Of a stretch of 64,000 nt of DNA, positions 17,404-27,009 are shown piece after piece. Both the position numbers and the translations under genes were made by a program. The DNA lies in NCBI RefSeq assembly GCF_910594985.1, contig NZ_CAJVCE010000012.1:124001-188000 (forward strand). Direction: 5' to 3'. How positions within the stretch are numbered: position 1 is the first letter of the stretch; each line of letters starts with the position of its first letter. The DNA comes from Paenibacillus allorhizosphaerae (GTDB taxonomy: Bacteria > Bacillota > Bacilli > Paenibacillales > NBRC-103111). The notes below the pieces were generated by a model that was given only the letters and a program-made list of their open reading frames with translations, did not search any database and was not told the DNA's origin.

Positions 17404-18711
17404 ATGGTAAACAAGTATAGTAAAGCCGTGGCTTCGCTGCTGATCTTATCGCTCATTGCGCTCGGCTGCAGTAACGGACAGGAACCGGCACCGAAGACTG
17501 AAGAAACGGGGAACAAAAGCAAAGAACCGATCACTTTAACGATATTCAGCGGTCAACCCGGCGCACTCAATTTTGATAATATAGGGATGATGGACGCACT
17601 CAAAAAGAAATTCCCTCACATAACGTTCAATCTCATTCTCCGTGACCAAAAAAATATGGACTACAAGGATCTCATCGCCGCCGGTACGCTGCCCGACATC
17701 ATTTACGAATCGGCTAGCTTTACGGTAGACCGCATTATGCAGAATGGGTTTCATTACGATTTGCAGGAGCTCGTTAAAAAATATAACTTCAACCTGCAGC
17801 AAATCGAGCCCAGCGTTCTCGCGCAAACGCAAAACGCCAACAGCGAGGGCAAACTGTACGGGCTTCCGTTTACGATGAACCGATATGCCTTGTTTTACAA
17901 TAAAGATATATTCGATAAGTTTGGCGTCCCGTATCCGAAAGACGGCATGACATGGGATGAAATCTATGAATTGGCGAAAAAAGTGACGCGCATCGAGCAA
18001 GGTACGACGTATATGGGCTTCACCGCAACGCCGAACAATTTAATGCTGAACAATCAGCTCTCGCTCAGCCCGCTGGATACGAAAGAGGATAAAGCGGTCG
18101 TCAATTCGGACGGATGGAAAACATTGTTCGAAAATTTGAAACAGTTCTACGAAATTCCCGATAATGCGCTCGTCCCTTCGTCCGAGACGGCCAAAGGCAA
18201 TATTGCGATGGCTCTGGAAAGTCATCCGCTCATGATCGGCTGGGCCAGGTCGAACCCGAATTTAAATTGGGATATCGTTTCGCTGCCGAGTTTGAAGGAT
18301 AAGCCGGGCATCGGGTTAAAGCCGGCGACGCTCGCCTTGTTTATCGCGCAAACGTCCAAATATAAGGATGAGGCGTTCGAGGTCGTTTCATATCTCGTTT
18401 CCGAAGAAGTCCAGACGATGCTTTCCAAGCAGGGCGTGGGCACTCCGCTGGTGAATCCCGCCGTAAAAAAAGCGTTCGGTCAAGACGTGCCGGAAATGAA
18501 AGGAAAAAATGCGGGCGCTTTCTATTATTACAAAGATGCCCCGCCCTCTCCGCTGCGAGGCGCTAACTTAACGAACGTCAACGTAGATTTCGGCAAAACG
18601 TTCAGCGATATGATCAATAATAAAACCGACACCAACACGGTGCTCCGACAGTTTGAAGAAGAGATAAATCAGGCGATCGCAACGGCGAAGCTGGATAAAG
18701 CGAAAAAATGA
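17404..18711 (+). CDS. Extracellular solute-binding lipoprotein, ABC transporter family 1 (orphan)
   Basis: 435 residues. A lipobox ending at Cys22 (LIALGC) makes it a lipoprotein. The body is the sugar/oligosaccharide-binding type 1 fold with the marker ALFYNKDIFDKFGVPYPKDG. It is divergent from the LacI gene and followed by an SGNH hydrolase gene. No permease or ATPase gene is near, so it must work with components encoded elsewhere or serve as a sensor. It resembles two other orphan binding proteins in the window (38271-39587 and 39676-41007). Confidence 0.88.
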   Translation: MVNKYSKAVASLLILSLIALGCSNGQEPAPKTEETGNKSKEPITLTIFSGQPGALNFDNIGMMDALKKKFPHITFNLILRDQKNMDYKDLIAAGTLPDIIYESASFTVDRIMQNGFHYDLQELVKKYNFNLQQIEPSVLAQTQNANSEGKLYGLPFTMNRYALFYNKDIFDKFGVPYPKDGMTWDEIYELAKKVTRIEQGTTYMGFTATPNNLMLNNQLSLSPLDTKEDKAVVNSDGWKTLFENLKQFYEIPDNALVPSSETAKGNIAMALESHPLMIGWARSNPNLNWDIVSLPSLKDKPGIGLKPATLALFIAQTSKYKDEAFEVVSYLVSEEVQTMLSKQGVGTPLVNPAVKKAFGQDVPEMKGKNAGAFYYYKDAPPSPLRGANLTNVNVDFGKTFSDMINNKTDTNTVLRQFEEEINQAIATAKLDKAKK

Positions 18712-18729
18712 GGAGGCGCGGATCAAGCC

Positions 18730-19350
18730 ATGCACCAATCGTCCAAATGGCGCGGCAAAAGCTGGGGAACGCTCGGCGACAGCATTACGGCCGCGAATAT
18801 GTATCAGCCGATCGTTAGCGAGGCGCTGGGCTTTGCCCGAACGGTCAACTACGGCCAAAGCGGCTGCCCGGTCACCGCTGGCGGAGACCGGGATTACGGA
18901 GCGACGGTCCATATGGCCCGAAAAATGGATTTCACGCTCGACTGCGTGACGGTATTTGCCGGGGTGAATGACTACCGGTTGGCCAAACCGCTGGGCAATC
19001 GGCGCCGGCGGGATGACGTGCACACGTTTCACGGCGCTTATGCGACGTTAATCGAATCGATATTAACGAACAATCCGGACTGCCGGCTTAATCTTTGGAC
19101 CCCGCTCCATCGCGATAAGGACGGCTTCGATATTTACCGTGCCAACGAAGCGGGGCACCGGCTGGTGGACTATGTCGAAGCAGTTCGCGAACTCGCAGCC
19201 GAATATGCGTTACCCGTACTCGACCTATATGCCGAAAGCGGCTTTAACAAGCTGACGCTGCCGTTTCTGACCTCGGACGGACTGCATCCGAACGAGGCCG
19301 GCCATCGCCGGATCGCTTCAATGGCCGTAAGTTTCTTGGAACGATTATAA
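18730..19350 (+). CDS. SGNH/GDSL-family hydrolase
   Basis: 206 residues, no signal peptide. The family blocks are all visible: GDSIT with the nucleophile Ser, a conserved Gly (YGQSGCP), GVND, and DGLHPNEAGH carrying the catalytic Asp and His. Such enzymes remove acyl groups, often acetyl groups from sugars. GAGGAGG lies 13 bases before the ATG, rather far. It follows the solute-binding protein by 18 bases and is probably cotranscribed, which suggests deacetylation of an imported carbohydrate. Confidence 0.88.
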   Translation: MHQSSKWRGKSWGTLGDSITAANMYQPIVSEALGFARTVNYGQSGCPVTAGGDRDYGATVHMARKMDFTLDCVTVFAGVNDYRLAKPLGNRRRRDDVHTFHGAYATLIESILTNNPDCRLNLWTPLHRDKDGFDIYRANEAGHRLVDYVEAVRELAAEYALPVLDLYAESGFNKLTLPFLTSDGLHPNEAGHRRIASMAVSFLERL

Positions 19351-19363
19351 CGTGAAGCAAACA

Positions 19364-19408
19364 AGAAGCAGAGGAATTCCGCCGCATGGCGTGAATTCCC
19401 CTGCTTCT
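19364..19408. terminator. Strong hairpin between convergent genes
   Basis: AGAAGCAG, one mismatch, GGAATTC, then inner CGCC pair with the matching downstream arm, giving about 19 base pairs with a 4-base loop. It lies between the SGNH gene (plus) and the beta-helix lipoprotein gene (minus) and may end both. Neither side has a long T-run; the minus side has a T-rich TTGTTTG. Confidence 0.6.
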
Positions 19409-19483
19409 GACCGTTCACATGGACGGATTTCTCCAGTCCGCAAGTGTGGGGTGCGAAAGCCCGTAATGCGGTGGCCGATCCGC

Positions 19484-21121
19484 TTACTCTTTCAACTTGA
19501 ACCCGCGTTTAGCCAGCTGATCTGCGTATAATGACTGAGGCAGTAACGTATCGCCCTGCCCAACCCCCTCCACGAAATCTTCCGGCAACGAATTGTCGCC
19601 TGCCGGCACTTTTGTTAGTACGCCGGATGCCGGCCCTTTCGTGCCGATCACATACCCGTGTCCGAATTGCTTCGACTCGACGATAAACGATTTTCCTTTC
19701 ATATATTTCACCCCGTTGGTATTCCAGAACACCGATTGGGTTGTCGTTTGACCGTGGAGCGTCGTGCCGTAAGGACGGTACTTGGCTTCGAACAGATCGC
19801 CGTCCGCCGTCATGTTGTCGAACAAATTGGCCATGCTCAAGTGCATGTGAAAATCGCTGGCCAGCCGCGGATCTTGCGACGAGCTGCGATACAGCACGTT
19901 GCCGCTGGTCCACATGCTTTTGAAGTCAAAGCCGTGCCGCGAATGGACCGCCTTGCTGCCGATGACCAGGTTGTCGCTTCCAGCCATAATGAATCCGTAA
20001 CCGTTGCCGCCTTCGCCTTTGTATTGCGGATTTTGCACAGTGCTGTTGCGTATCGTAATCGAACGGGATTTATATAATTCCACCGCATCGGATAACGTGT
20101 GAATGTCGTCTTTATTTTCCTTCGGCCGATACGACTCGACCTCGTTCATCCACGAGTTCAGCGCATGGCGGAACTGCACCATCTTCGAGCCGTGCACCTC
20201 GTAAGCGCCTGTACCGGCCTTATCGAAATCGAGATCGCCCCAGCCATCCTTCGGATTTTGCCGCATGCCGATCGACAATCGCTCGATACCGACCTCTTCA
20301 ATCGACGGGGCCACTTTGTACACAGAGGCATGATCGCGAAGCTTGAGCGGATACCGGGTCGGGATGTCGACCGTGATCGTCCCGGCTTTGGCGTCGACCG
20401 CCACGATCTGCCTGTAGAAGGTCGGGCCCTTCAGACTGTCGTTCCATTTGCCGGACATACCGTGTTCGGCGATGAACGCGCCGGTCGCCTCCGATTGTAT
20501 GACGACATATTCGCCTTTTTTCAGCCCGTCGACGGAACTAACCGGAATGGTCCGGGTCGGCTCCATTACATCCTGAGTCAGAAGTATTTTTTTGCCGGCC
20601 GGTTTGTGCCAATCACCGCCTGCCGCCGGAAAGACGGAGATGACCCGCTTGTTCCGCATCGAAGTTTCATCGTTGCGGATGAAGGTCGATTGCGCGCCTT
20701 CACCGCGCAGCACGACGCCGCTATGCCGGATGCAAAGCGCGCACTCTCGGCCTTTGTCTGGCCGGACGCCGTACGTGCCTGCCGGCAATAGCACAACGCC
20801 GCCTCCAGCGGCTCCCGCCTGGTCAATCGCCTTTTGAATGGCCGCCGTCGAATCGTTTTGTCCGGTCGGATCGGCGCCGAAGGTCACCGCATTGTATGTT
20901 TTGCCCGGCGGGTTGGAAGGAATCGGAGTCTCGCCCATGCGATAGCCGGCGTAAGAGAAGTCATGCAGAAACCGTCCTTCCGCATCCTTAACGCCCGGCT
21001 TCCAGTCTTTCGGATACAGCGCGCTTCGCCACCCGTTCTCTTCAGCGGTCTTTGCCGAGCAGGAAGTAAAAATAACGGCAAACAACAATGCGAGCGGAAC
21101 CATCTTCTTCATTTTATACAT
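19484..21121 (-). CDS. Right-handed beta-helix (pectate-lyase-like) lipoprotein
   Basis: 545 residues. The lipobox is FTSC (Cys21). The N-terminal motif AVTFGADPTGQNDSTAAIQKAIDQA followed by GGGVVLLPAGTYGV is the pectate lyase superfamily/GH28-related signature. Parallel beta-helix repeats follow. It is probably a surface polysaccharide lyase or hydrolase; the bond it cuts is unknown. The start is ATG at 21121, eight bases after GGAGG; two upstream in-frame ATGs overlap or crowd that site. It is convergent with the SGNH gene, and a gene remnant overlaps its start. Confidence 0.82.
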   Translation of the reverse strand: MYKMKKMVPLALLFAVIFTSCSAKTAEENGWRSALYPKDWKPGVKDAEGRFLHDFSYAGYRMGETPIPSNPPGKTYNAVTFGADPTGQNDSTAAIQKAIDQAGAAGGGVVLLPAGTYGVRPDKGRECALCIRHSGVVLRGEGAQSTFIRNDETSMRNKRVISVFPAAGGDWHKPAGKKILLTQDVMEPTRTIPVSSVDGLKKGEYVVIQSEATGAFIAEHGMSGKWNDSLKGPTFYRQIVAVDAKAGTITVDIPTRYPLKLRDHASVYKVAPSIEEVGIERLSIGMRQNPKDGWGDLDFDKAGTGAYEVHGSKMVQFRHALNSWMNEVESYRPKENKDDIHTLSDAVELYKSRSITIRNSTVQNPQYKGEGGNGYGFIMAGSDNLVIGSKAVHSRHGFDFKSMWTSGNVLYRSSSQDPRLASDFHMHLSMANLFDNMTADGDLFEAKYRPYGTTLHGQTTTQSVFWNTNGVKYMKGKSFIVESKQFGHGYVIGTKGPASGVLTKVPAGDNSLPEDFVEGVGQGDTLLPQSLYADQLAKRGFKLKE

Positions 21122-21359
21122 CCGCATATCCTCCATCACGTATCGTCTTTTTCCATACGACGCCAGGCCCTTTCGGATCGACTAAAAAATGCAGGTACAA
21201 ATCGTTGCCTTTGCGCGTCGCCAAAATATCATTATATTGGAGCAGATCGGAAACGGATTCCGCCTGATGAAACGACTCTTTGAACGTCCGATGCCAGCGC
21301 ACGATAAGCTTCAATGTACGAACATCCCGTAACTTTTTTCTAAAAACCAGTCCCTCTCC
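21114..21359 (-). pseudogene. Open fragment resembling a C-terminal protein remnant
   Basis: An 82-codon open stretch (after a TGA at 21360-21362) that ends just inside the beta-helix gene start. The peptide reads like the end of a larger protein (KLRDVRTLKLIVRW, then LLQYNDILATRKGNDLYLHF), a pattern I associate with C-terminal beta-domains of carbohydrate-active enzymes. There is a possible TTG start at 21314 but no ribosome binding site. It is most simply a remnant of a larger gene. The parent family is not certain. Confidence 0.4.
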
Positions 21360-21533
21360 TCATGGAAGCGCGGTATCATCCATCGTATCCCCCTTTTTCA
21401 ATTCGGTGATATTCATTAAAACTGCATATGTATGCGCTTTCCAATACTCGCGCTCTTTTGCGTTCCTTACGCCATTGTACCAGCATTTAACTGCGGAATA
21501 TATATGCAATCTCGACCTTTTGTGCCCATTATG

Positions 21534-21573
21534 AAAAAGGCCCGGTTCGTAAAACGAAGAAGCCTTCCGGGCC
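21534..21573 (-). terminator. Rho-independent terminator after metG
   Basis: GGCCCGG/CCGGGCC outer stem with an inner TTCGT/ACGAA pairing, followed on the minus strand by T5. It lies about 80 bases beyond the metG stop. Confidence 0.85.
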
Positions 21574-21651
21574 CGATCACATAAAACACTTCGTTCTCTG
21601 CCCATCGTAACGAACTGACGCGCAGCGACAGAAGCTTCAACTCCCAACATG

Positions 21652-23303
21652 TCAATGCTCACGCTCTCCCCCTCTCCCCAATGCTTTTGTTTCCTCTTCG
21701 ATCCTACTGAGGTCAATACGTTCAAATAACAATTCCAGCTTGTGAACGGTACGGCCTGCTGGAACATCCGTCCAATGCCAGCCCGGCTCGCCGAGCGACA
21801 GAAACGTTCTTATTTTATCGCAGGAAAACGGAAGGAACGGATGAAGCAGTTGAGCAAAGTTCGCAATGATTTGTACGCAAGTGAACAACGTATGCGCGCA
21901 AGCTTCCCGGTTTTGTTTCACCTGAATCCACGGCTTTTGTTCATCGAAATACTTGTTGGCCCGCCGCACGTGAGCGAATATCAGCTCCAGCGCTTCCTTC
22001 AAATGCCCGTCTTCGATCAAGACTCCGGCCTTGCGGTACAGTTCGGTCAGAGCGCTCTTCCAATCCTCGTTCATGCTCCCCGCAGGAACGCGGCTTTCGA
22101 ACGATTTGCCGGCAAACGCGAGGCTGCGGTTCACGAAGTTGCCGAAGGCGCCGAGCAGTTCTCCGTTGTGGCTGTGAATGAATTCCCTCCACGAAAAATC
22201 AGTATCCGCTTCTCCGGGCCGTTCGCGATCAGAAAATACCGGATCGAATCCGGTTCGTACCGGCTCAGCATATACGGCAGCCAAACCGCCCAGTTTCGGC
22301 TCGTAGAGAATTTCTTCCCTTCCAGCGTCATATATTCGCAAGAAATGATCCGATCAGGCAGATGCAGGCCCCCTGCCCCAAGCAGAAATGCGGGCCAAAT
22401 GAGCGTGTGAAAAGGCACATTGTCTTTGCCGTGCACGTAATAAGCGGTAATATCCCTCTCCCCATCGAGCCAAAAAGGCTCCCATCGGCCGCCCGTCTCC
22501 GACGCCCACTGCTTGCTAGCCGACAAGTAGCCGCTGACCGCTTCGATCCATACATAAATTTTTTTATGCTCGAATCCCGGCAAAGGTACGTCTACGCCCC
22601 ATGATAAATCCCGGGTGGCCGCCCGATCGCGCAGCCCTTCCTCCAAATAGCGCCTCGTAAGCTGAACGGCGTTTTCCCTCCAGCCCGCAGCTGCCTGGCT
22701 TGCATACCCGGCCAGTTCATTCTGAAATCGGGAAAGCGCAAAGTAATAATGCTCCGTCGGCCGTTCGACCGGCGGGTTGCCGCAAATGCCGCATGTTCGC
22801 TCGAGCAAGTCGGCAGGATCAAGAAGCGTCGAGCAGTGATCGCACTGATCGCCTCGCGCCTGCTTTGCGCACACGGGACATATGCCTTCCACATAACGGT
22901 CCGGCAAAAAGCGCGCATCCGTTTCGCAATACGTCTGCTGCACGGTTCTCGAATACAAATAGCCTTGCTCCAGCAGCTTTCGAAACAGTTCCTGCACGAC
23001 CTCATGATGGAAGCGCTGATCTGTACGGGTATACAAATCGTACGTAAACCCTAACTGCTTAAAACCGTCGGCAAATTCGCGGTGATAGTGGCCGGCGATA
23101 TGACCCGGTTCCACCCCCTCGCGGATGGCCTGCACCGCAACCGGCGTGCCGTGGCAATCGCTCCCTGATACGTACAATACGTTGTCCCCTTTCGCCCGAA
23201 AGTAGCGGGCTAACACGTCTCCCGGCAGCAAGCTCGCCACCCGCCCAAGATGCAGTGAACCGTTCGCATAAGGCCATGCCCCGCCGATAAAAATATTCGC
23301 CAT
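21652..23303 (-). pseudogene. metG: Methionyl-tRNA synthetase gene, interrupted by a one-base frameshift
   Basis: Read across two frames it gives about 550 residues. The first frame (23303 to about 22215) has the HIGH-equivalent [11 protein letters not shown], four CxxC-type zinc pairs (CPVC, CDHC, CGIC) and the KMSKS-equivalent [12 protein letters not shown]. It then runs from IANGPEK into nonsense. The second frame continues as [20 protein letters not shown] through the anticodon-binding helical domain to 21652. Restoring a single G near 22213-22216 (GAGAAGCGG to GAGAAGGCGG) joins the two. Start ATG at 23303 with GGAGG eight bases upstream, behind a T-box leader. The KFSTS type with four zinc Cys pairs differs from the usual Bacillus MetRS, so it may be a second copy. 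It is either a real loss or a sequencing error. Confidence 0.85.
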
Positions 23304-23352
23304 TCGAACCGCCTCCTCCGATTGATAGCAAAGCTGAAACGCAAAAAGAAAA

Positions 23353-23626
23353 ACAAAAAAAACTCCAATCCCGACTAAGGGACGAGAGTTTTCGCTCACG
23401 TGGTACCACCCAAATTTATTCATGCCTCGCGGCATTCACCTCTTCAGGTACGACGCTTTTATGCGTGATACCCTAGCACAGTAACGGGTGCAGGTTCCGT
23501 CGCAGCCTACAACCGGATGAGGTTTCGGTGCGCGGCTCGGAGACCATATTCCCAAGGGTATTCTTTGCTCCTTTTCACCGGCCGGAGCTCTCTGTAAAAG
23601 AAGTCGCCAAGGTACTCTTTCTCTTC
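23353..23626 (-). ncRNA. T-box riboswitch leader of metG
   Basis: The minus-strand leader holds the conserved T-box core GGGTGGTACCACG (23398-23410), preceded by the antiterminator stem region and followed by a terminator (AACTC...GAGTT with T8 at about 23355-23362). The Stem I region upstream contains GGGAATATGGTC, in which ATG (23545-23547) is a credible Met specifier codon. Uncharged tRNA-Met would stabilise the antiterminator and turn the gene on. Confidence 0.88.
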
Positions 23627-23632
23627 ACAGCT

Positions 23633-23660
23633 TTTATAAACGGATTCAATTTATTGGCAA
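23633..23660 (-). promoter_or_regulatory. Promoter of the T-box/metG transcript
   Basis: TTGCCA (23655-23660) and TATAAA (23633-23638) with a 16-base spacer, just upstream of the T-box Stem I. Confidence 0.55.
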
Positions 23661-23768
23661 TTATACGGTTTCAAATATGCGGTGTCAAGCACAATCGCCT
23701 CGAGATCGTCCAACAGGCGATGCACCCCTCCCACACGTCTACTGCAAACTTTCACCGAATGCCGATTG

Positions 23769-25070
23769 CTATTGCGATATTGTGCTTAACTTCGCTTTCG
23801 GGACCGGGTCGGGATCTTTGTTCATATTCGCATGAATGTAAAACATAAGCAGCGCAGCAATGGAAGCCATCGTGCCGAAAAAGAATACGGAGGAAATCCC
23901 CCATAAGTCGTACGCATGCCCGAACACCAGCGGCCCGATCATTCGGCCCATATTGGCAAAGCCGCCGGCAAGCCCCATATAGAATGGCGAATGGACGCCC
24001 GCTTTTTCGGAAAAGAACGTCGGAATCGCCGGCAGCAGCATCATTTCGCCTAACGTGGCCAGCACCATGCCGATCGCCAAATACGCATAATGTTCGTGGA
24101 AAAACAAAATGAACGAAAACGCCGATACGGTAAACAGCGCGCTGACTAGCATTTGCCAGACGATATCTTTGGCAAACCGCCTTTTGATCCAGCTCGTAAG
24201 CGGCTGGCCGGCCAATATGACGATGCCGTTAATCGTCCAGAGCAAGCTGTAATATTTAAGATCCATTCCTTTTTCGTCGATATACGGCGCCACGCCGTTC
24301 GCCCATTGGGTAAACGATAGCCAGAAAAACATCGACCCGGCCGAAATAAACAAGTACAGCCGCACATTTCGCAGCAGCTGCCACCGGTTCATTTGCACAA
24401 GCACGGGGTGCCGGCTCTCGTTTCGCGGCTCAGAAGAGCTTTCTTTGTCCGTCTCCTCCAAGCCGGTCGCTTTCGTATCCACTTCTTTCATAAACGCGAG
24501 CAGAAACACGGTAAACAGCAGCGTGGAGCTTGCCGTCAGCATGTACGTCAGCGAGAAGGAAATCGAAGCGACGAAGCCGCCAACCATCGCACCGATCGAC
24601 AAACCGACGTTATTGCACACGTACATGACATTGTACAGCTTACGGCGGTGTTCCTTCCAGCGGAAGCCGACGTACGCGTTCATGGACGGCATGCTGATGC
24701 CGTTCGCGAAGCCGAGCAAGCATACAAGCATCAAGTAAAGCGACCATTGCTGCGTAAACGCGATGGCAAACATCGTACAGGAGGAGACGAAGAACGAACC
24801 GGCAATCATCCGTTTGGGACCGATGCGGTAATATAAATTTCCGCCGGTAAATTCACCGAGAATGCCGCACAGCGCTTGATATAAAATGACGAGTCCCGCT
24901 TCGCCGTACGATTTGCCCATTACGTTATGAACGTACAGCGTCGTCAGCGGCCACATGACCGCCTTGCCAGTCGAATTGACGAAGCTGGCCGCCAGAAAAA
25001 AAAGCGCGTCGCGGGGCAAAGCCCGAAACAGCGGAATGCTTACTAAAGAGAGACGATTCACGTTAATCAC
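23769..25070 (-). CDS. MFS transporter
   Basis: 433 residues with about 12 membrane helices and the MFS loop signature after helix 2 (GGNLYYRIGPKRMIAG). The middle of the protein has a charged cytoplasmic loop (DTKATGLEETDKESSSEPRNESRH), as usual between helices 6 and 7. It is the last gene of the ureohydrolase/ABC operon, starting 32 bases after the upstream permease stop. The GTG start has no clear ribosome binding site, which suggests weak or coupled translation. In this setting it may export a reaction product or a toxic analogue. The substrate is unknown. Confidence 0.82.
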   Translation of the reverse strand: MINVNRLSLVSIPLFRALPRDALFFLAASFVNSTGKAVMWPLTTLYVHNVMGKSYGEAGLVILYQALCGILGEFTGGNLYYRIGPKRMIAGSFFVSSCTMFAIAFTQQWSLYLMLVCLLGFANGISMPSMNAYVGFRWKEHRRKLYNVMYVCNNVGLSIGAMVGGFVASISFSLTYMLTASSTLLFTVFLLAFMKEVDTKATGLEETDKESSSEPRNESRHPVLVQMNRWQLLRNVRLYLFISAGSMFFWLSFTQWANGVAPYIDEKGMDLKYYSLLWTINGIVILAGQPLTSWIKRRFAKDIVWQMLVSALFTVSAFSFILFFHEHYAYLAIGMVLATLGEMMLLPAIPTFFSEKAGVHSPFYMGLAGGFANMGRMIGPLVFGHAYDLWGISSVFFFGTMASIAALLMFYIHANMNKDPDPVPKAKLSTISQ

Positions 25071-25102
25071 CAGTTTGCATTAGATTTGGTCGGGAACGAC
25101 GC

Positions 25103-26032
25103 CTAGACATTCAATTTTTTCGGATCCATGGCATCGCGAATCCCGTCGCCGATAAAATTGATGGACAATACCGATATGATAATGACGAGACCCGGCGGAA
25201 TCCACAGCCACGGCTGGCTCGTCAGCGCCGTGATCGATTGGGCCGCACCCAGCATATTCCCCCAGCTTGCCGTCGGCGGCTGGACGCCCATGCCGAGAAA
25301 ACTAAGCGACGATTCCGACAAGATCGCCGCTGCCGCTCCGAACGTTGCATTCACCAGAATCGGCCCCATCGCGTTAGGGAGAATGTGGCCGAATATGAGC
25401 CGGGGCGTACTGAGCCCGAGCGCGACGCCCGCTTTCACGAACTCGGTCTGCCTGAGCGACAGCACGCTGCCCCGCACCAGCCGCGCCACCGGAGGCCAGC
25501 CGAGCAGTGCGAGCACGATAATAATATTGGATAATCCCGTGCCGAGCACGGTTACGAGCACCAGGATGACCATGAGCGTCGGGAAGGACATGACGACGTC
25601 GATCACCCGGTTGATGACCATATCGACCCATCCGCCCAGATAGCCGGCGACGGCGCCGATGATAGTACCCACTATAACATAAATCGCGACCGCCAACACC
25701 CCTACCGACAAAGATACGCGAGTCGCATAAATCAGCCGGCTGAGCACATCCCGACCCACCTGATCCGTTCCGAGCCAATGCTGCGCCGACGGAGCCGCGG
25801 AAAACGCGCCGCCGATTGCATTCGGATCGTATGGAGCGATAAGCGGTGCGAATATCCCGGTCAGCACGAGCACTACGAACGAAACGAGTCCGGCTACGGC
25901 CATCTTGTGTTTCAGGAACCGACTGGCCACCATTTTGGCGTAGCTGTCGGATTCGAATACTTCGCCTTTGGGCGAAAGCAGCGCCGGGATCACTTCCGGA
26001 GCGGTCATTTCCTTCTGCAAATCCATGGACAT
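25103..26032 (-). CDS. Dpp/Opp-type ABC transporter permease (DppC-like)
   Basis: 309 residues. An N-terminal OppC_N segment (FLKHKMAVAGLVSFVVLVLTGIFAPL) precedes the binding-protein-dependent permease domain. GTDQVGRDVLSRLIYATR is the family hallmark, and the EAA loop is VKAGVALGLSTPRLIFGHILPNAMGPI. The start is ATG at 26032 with AAAGGAGG 12 bases upstream. It pairs with the DppB-like gene just upstream to form the membrane channel of a peptide- or nickel-type importer. Confidence 0.9.
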   Translation of the reverse strand: MSMDLQKEMTAPEVIPALLSPKGEVFESDSYAKMVASRFLKHKMAVAGLVSFVVLVLTGIFAPLIAPYDPNAIGGAFSAAPSAQHWLGTDQVGRDVLSRLIYATRVSLSVGVLAVAIYVIVGTIIGAVAGYLGGWVDMVINRVIDVVMSFPTLMVILVLVTVLGTGLSNIIIVLALLGWPPVARLVRGSVLSLRQTEFVKAGVALGLSTPRLIFGHILPNAMGPILVNATFGAAAAILSESSLSFLGMGVQPPTASWGNMLGAAQSITALTSQPWLWIPPGLVIIISVLSINFIGDGIRDAMDPKKLNV

Positions 26033-26058
26033 ACGGCAACTCTCCCTCCTTTGCTTTT

Positions 26059-27009
26059 TTAGCTGTATTTGATGCGCGGATCGACGACGGCATACATGAC
26101 GTCCGACCACAGATTGGCCGCAAGCACCGTCAATGCCGCCAGCATGTTAACGCCCATCAGGAGCGGGAAATCGCGCGACAAAATCGCTTGAATCGTCAGC
26201 TGCCCCATCCCGTTCCATTGGAAGATGCTTTCCGTTATGACCGCCCCGCCGATCAGAATCGGAATATCGAGACCGGCGATCGTAATGACGGGGATCAGGG
26301 CGTTTTTAAGCGCATGCTTGTTGACTACGAAAAATTCGCGAATTCCTTTTGCGCGGGCCGTACGCAAGTAGTCCTGATTCAGCACTTCCAGTACGCTGGA
26401 ACGAACATAGCGGACCATTCCCCCGGCGATCGAAGTGCCGAGCGTTACCGTCGGCAGTACCAGATGCAGCGCCTGATCCCAGAAACCTCCGTCGCCGCCG
26501 ACGGTATTCATCCCTCCGGTCGGCAAGATGCCGACCATCACGCCGAAGACGTAAATCAGACCAAGCCCCAGAAAAAAACTCGGAATCGATACGCCGAGAA
26601 ACGACCCAGCCGACATGAAATAATCGAATTTGGAGTTTGCTTTCACCGCGCAGTAGATGCCGATCGGGATGGAAATCAAATATCCGAACGCAATCGCGCA
26701 GCCCATCAAGATCAGCGTCGGCATGAGCCGTTCCCCAATCAACTGCACGACAGGCTGAAAGGAGCTGAACGAATGCCCGAGATCGCCTTGCACCAAATTC
26801 GCCAGCCATTTGACGTAGCGGATCATGAACGGATCGTTGAGACCGAGCGCTTCCCTTCGGACCTGCTTATCCGCTTCGGAAACGTCCGGATTCACATACA
26901 TATCGACAGGGTCTCCCGGAGCCAAGTTGATAAGGATGAAATTCAAAAAAGTAACCCCGAGCAGCACGGGAATGGCGATCATTATTCGGCGGACGATGTA
27001 ATTAACCAC
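26059..27009 (-). CDS. Dpp/Opp-type ABC transporter permease (DppB-like)
   Basis: 316 residues. It begins [32 protein letters not shown], the standard DppB/OppB start, and ends in DPRIKY as most DppB proteins do. The EAA loop is YLRTARAKGIREFFVVNKHALKNALIPVI. The start is GTG at 27009, seven bases after GGGAGGG and overlapping the end of the upstream ATPase gene by eight bases, so translation is coupled. Confidence 0.9.
   Translation of the reverse strand: MVNYIVRRIMIAIPVLLGVTFLNFILINLAPGDPVDMYVNPDVSEADKQVRREALGLNDPFMIRYVKWLANLVQGDLGHSFSSFQPVVQLIGERLMPTLILMGCAIAFGYLISIPIGIYCAVKANSKFDYFMSAGSFLGVSIPSFFLGLGLIYVFGVMVGILPTGGMNTVGGDGGFWDQALHLVLPTVTLGTSIAGGMVRYVRSSVLEVLNQDYLRTARAKGIREFFVVNKHALKNALIPVITIAGLDIPILIGGAVITESIFQWNGMGQLTIQAILSRDFPLLMGVNMLAALTVLAANLWSDVMYAVVDPRIKYS

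Noticed and set aside
22200..22230. Programmed ribosomal frameshift in metG
   Set aside because: No slippery heptamer, internal ribosome binding site or downstream stimulatory structure is seen; a one-base deletion is the simpler reading.
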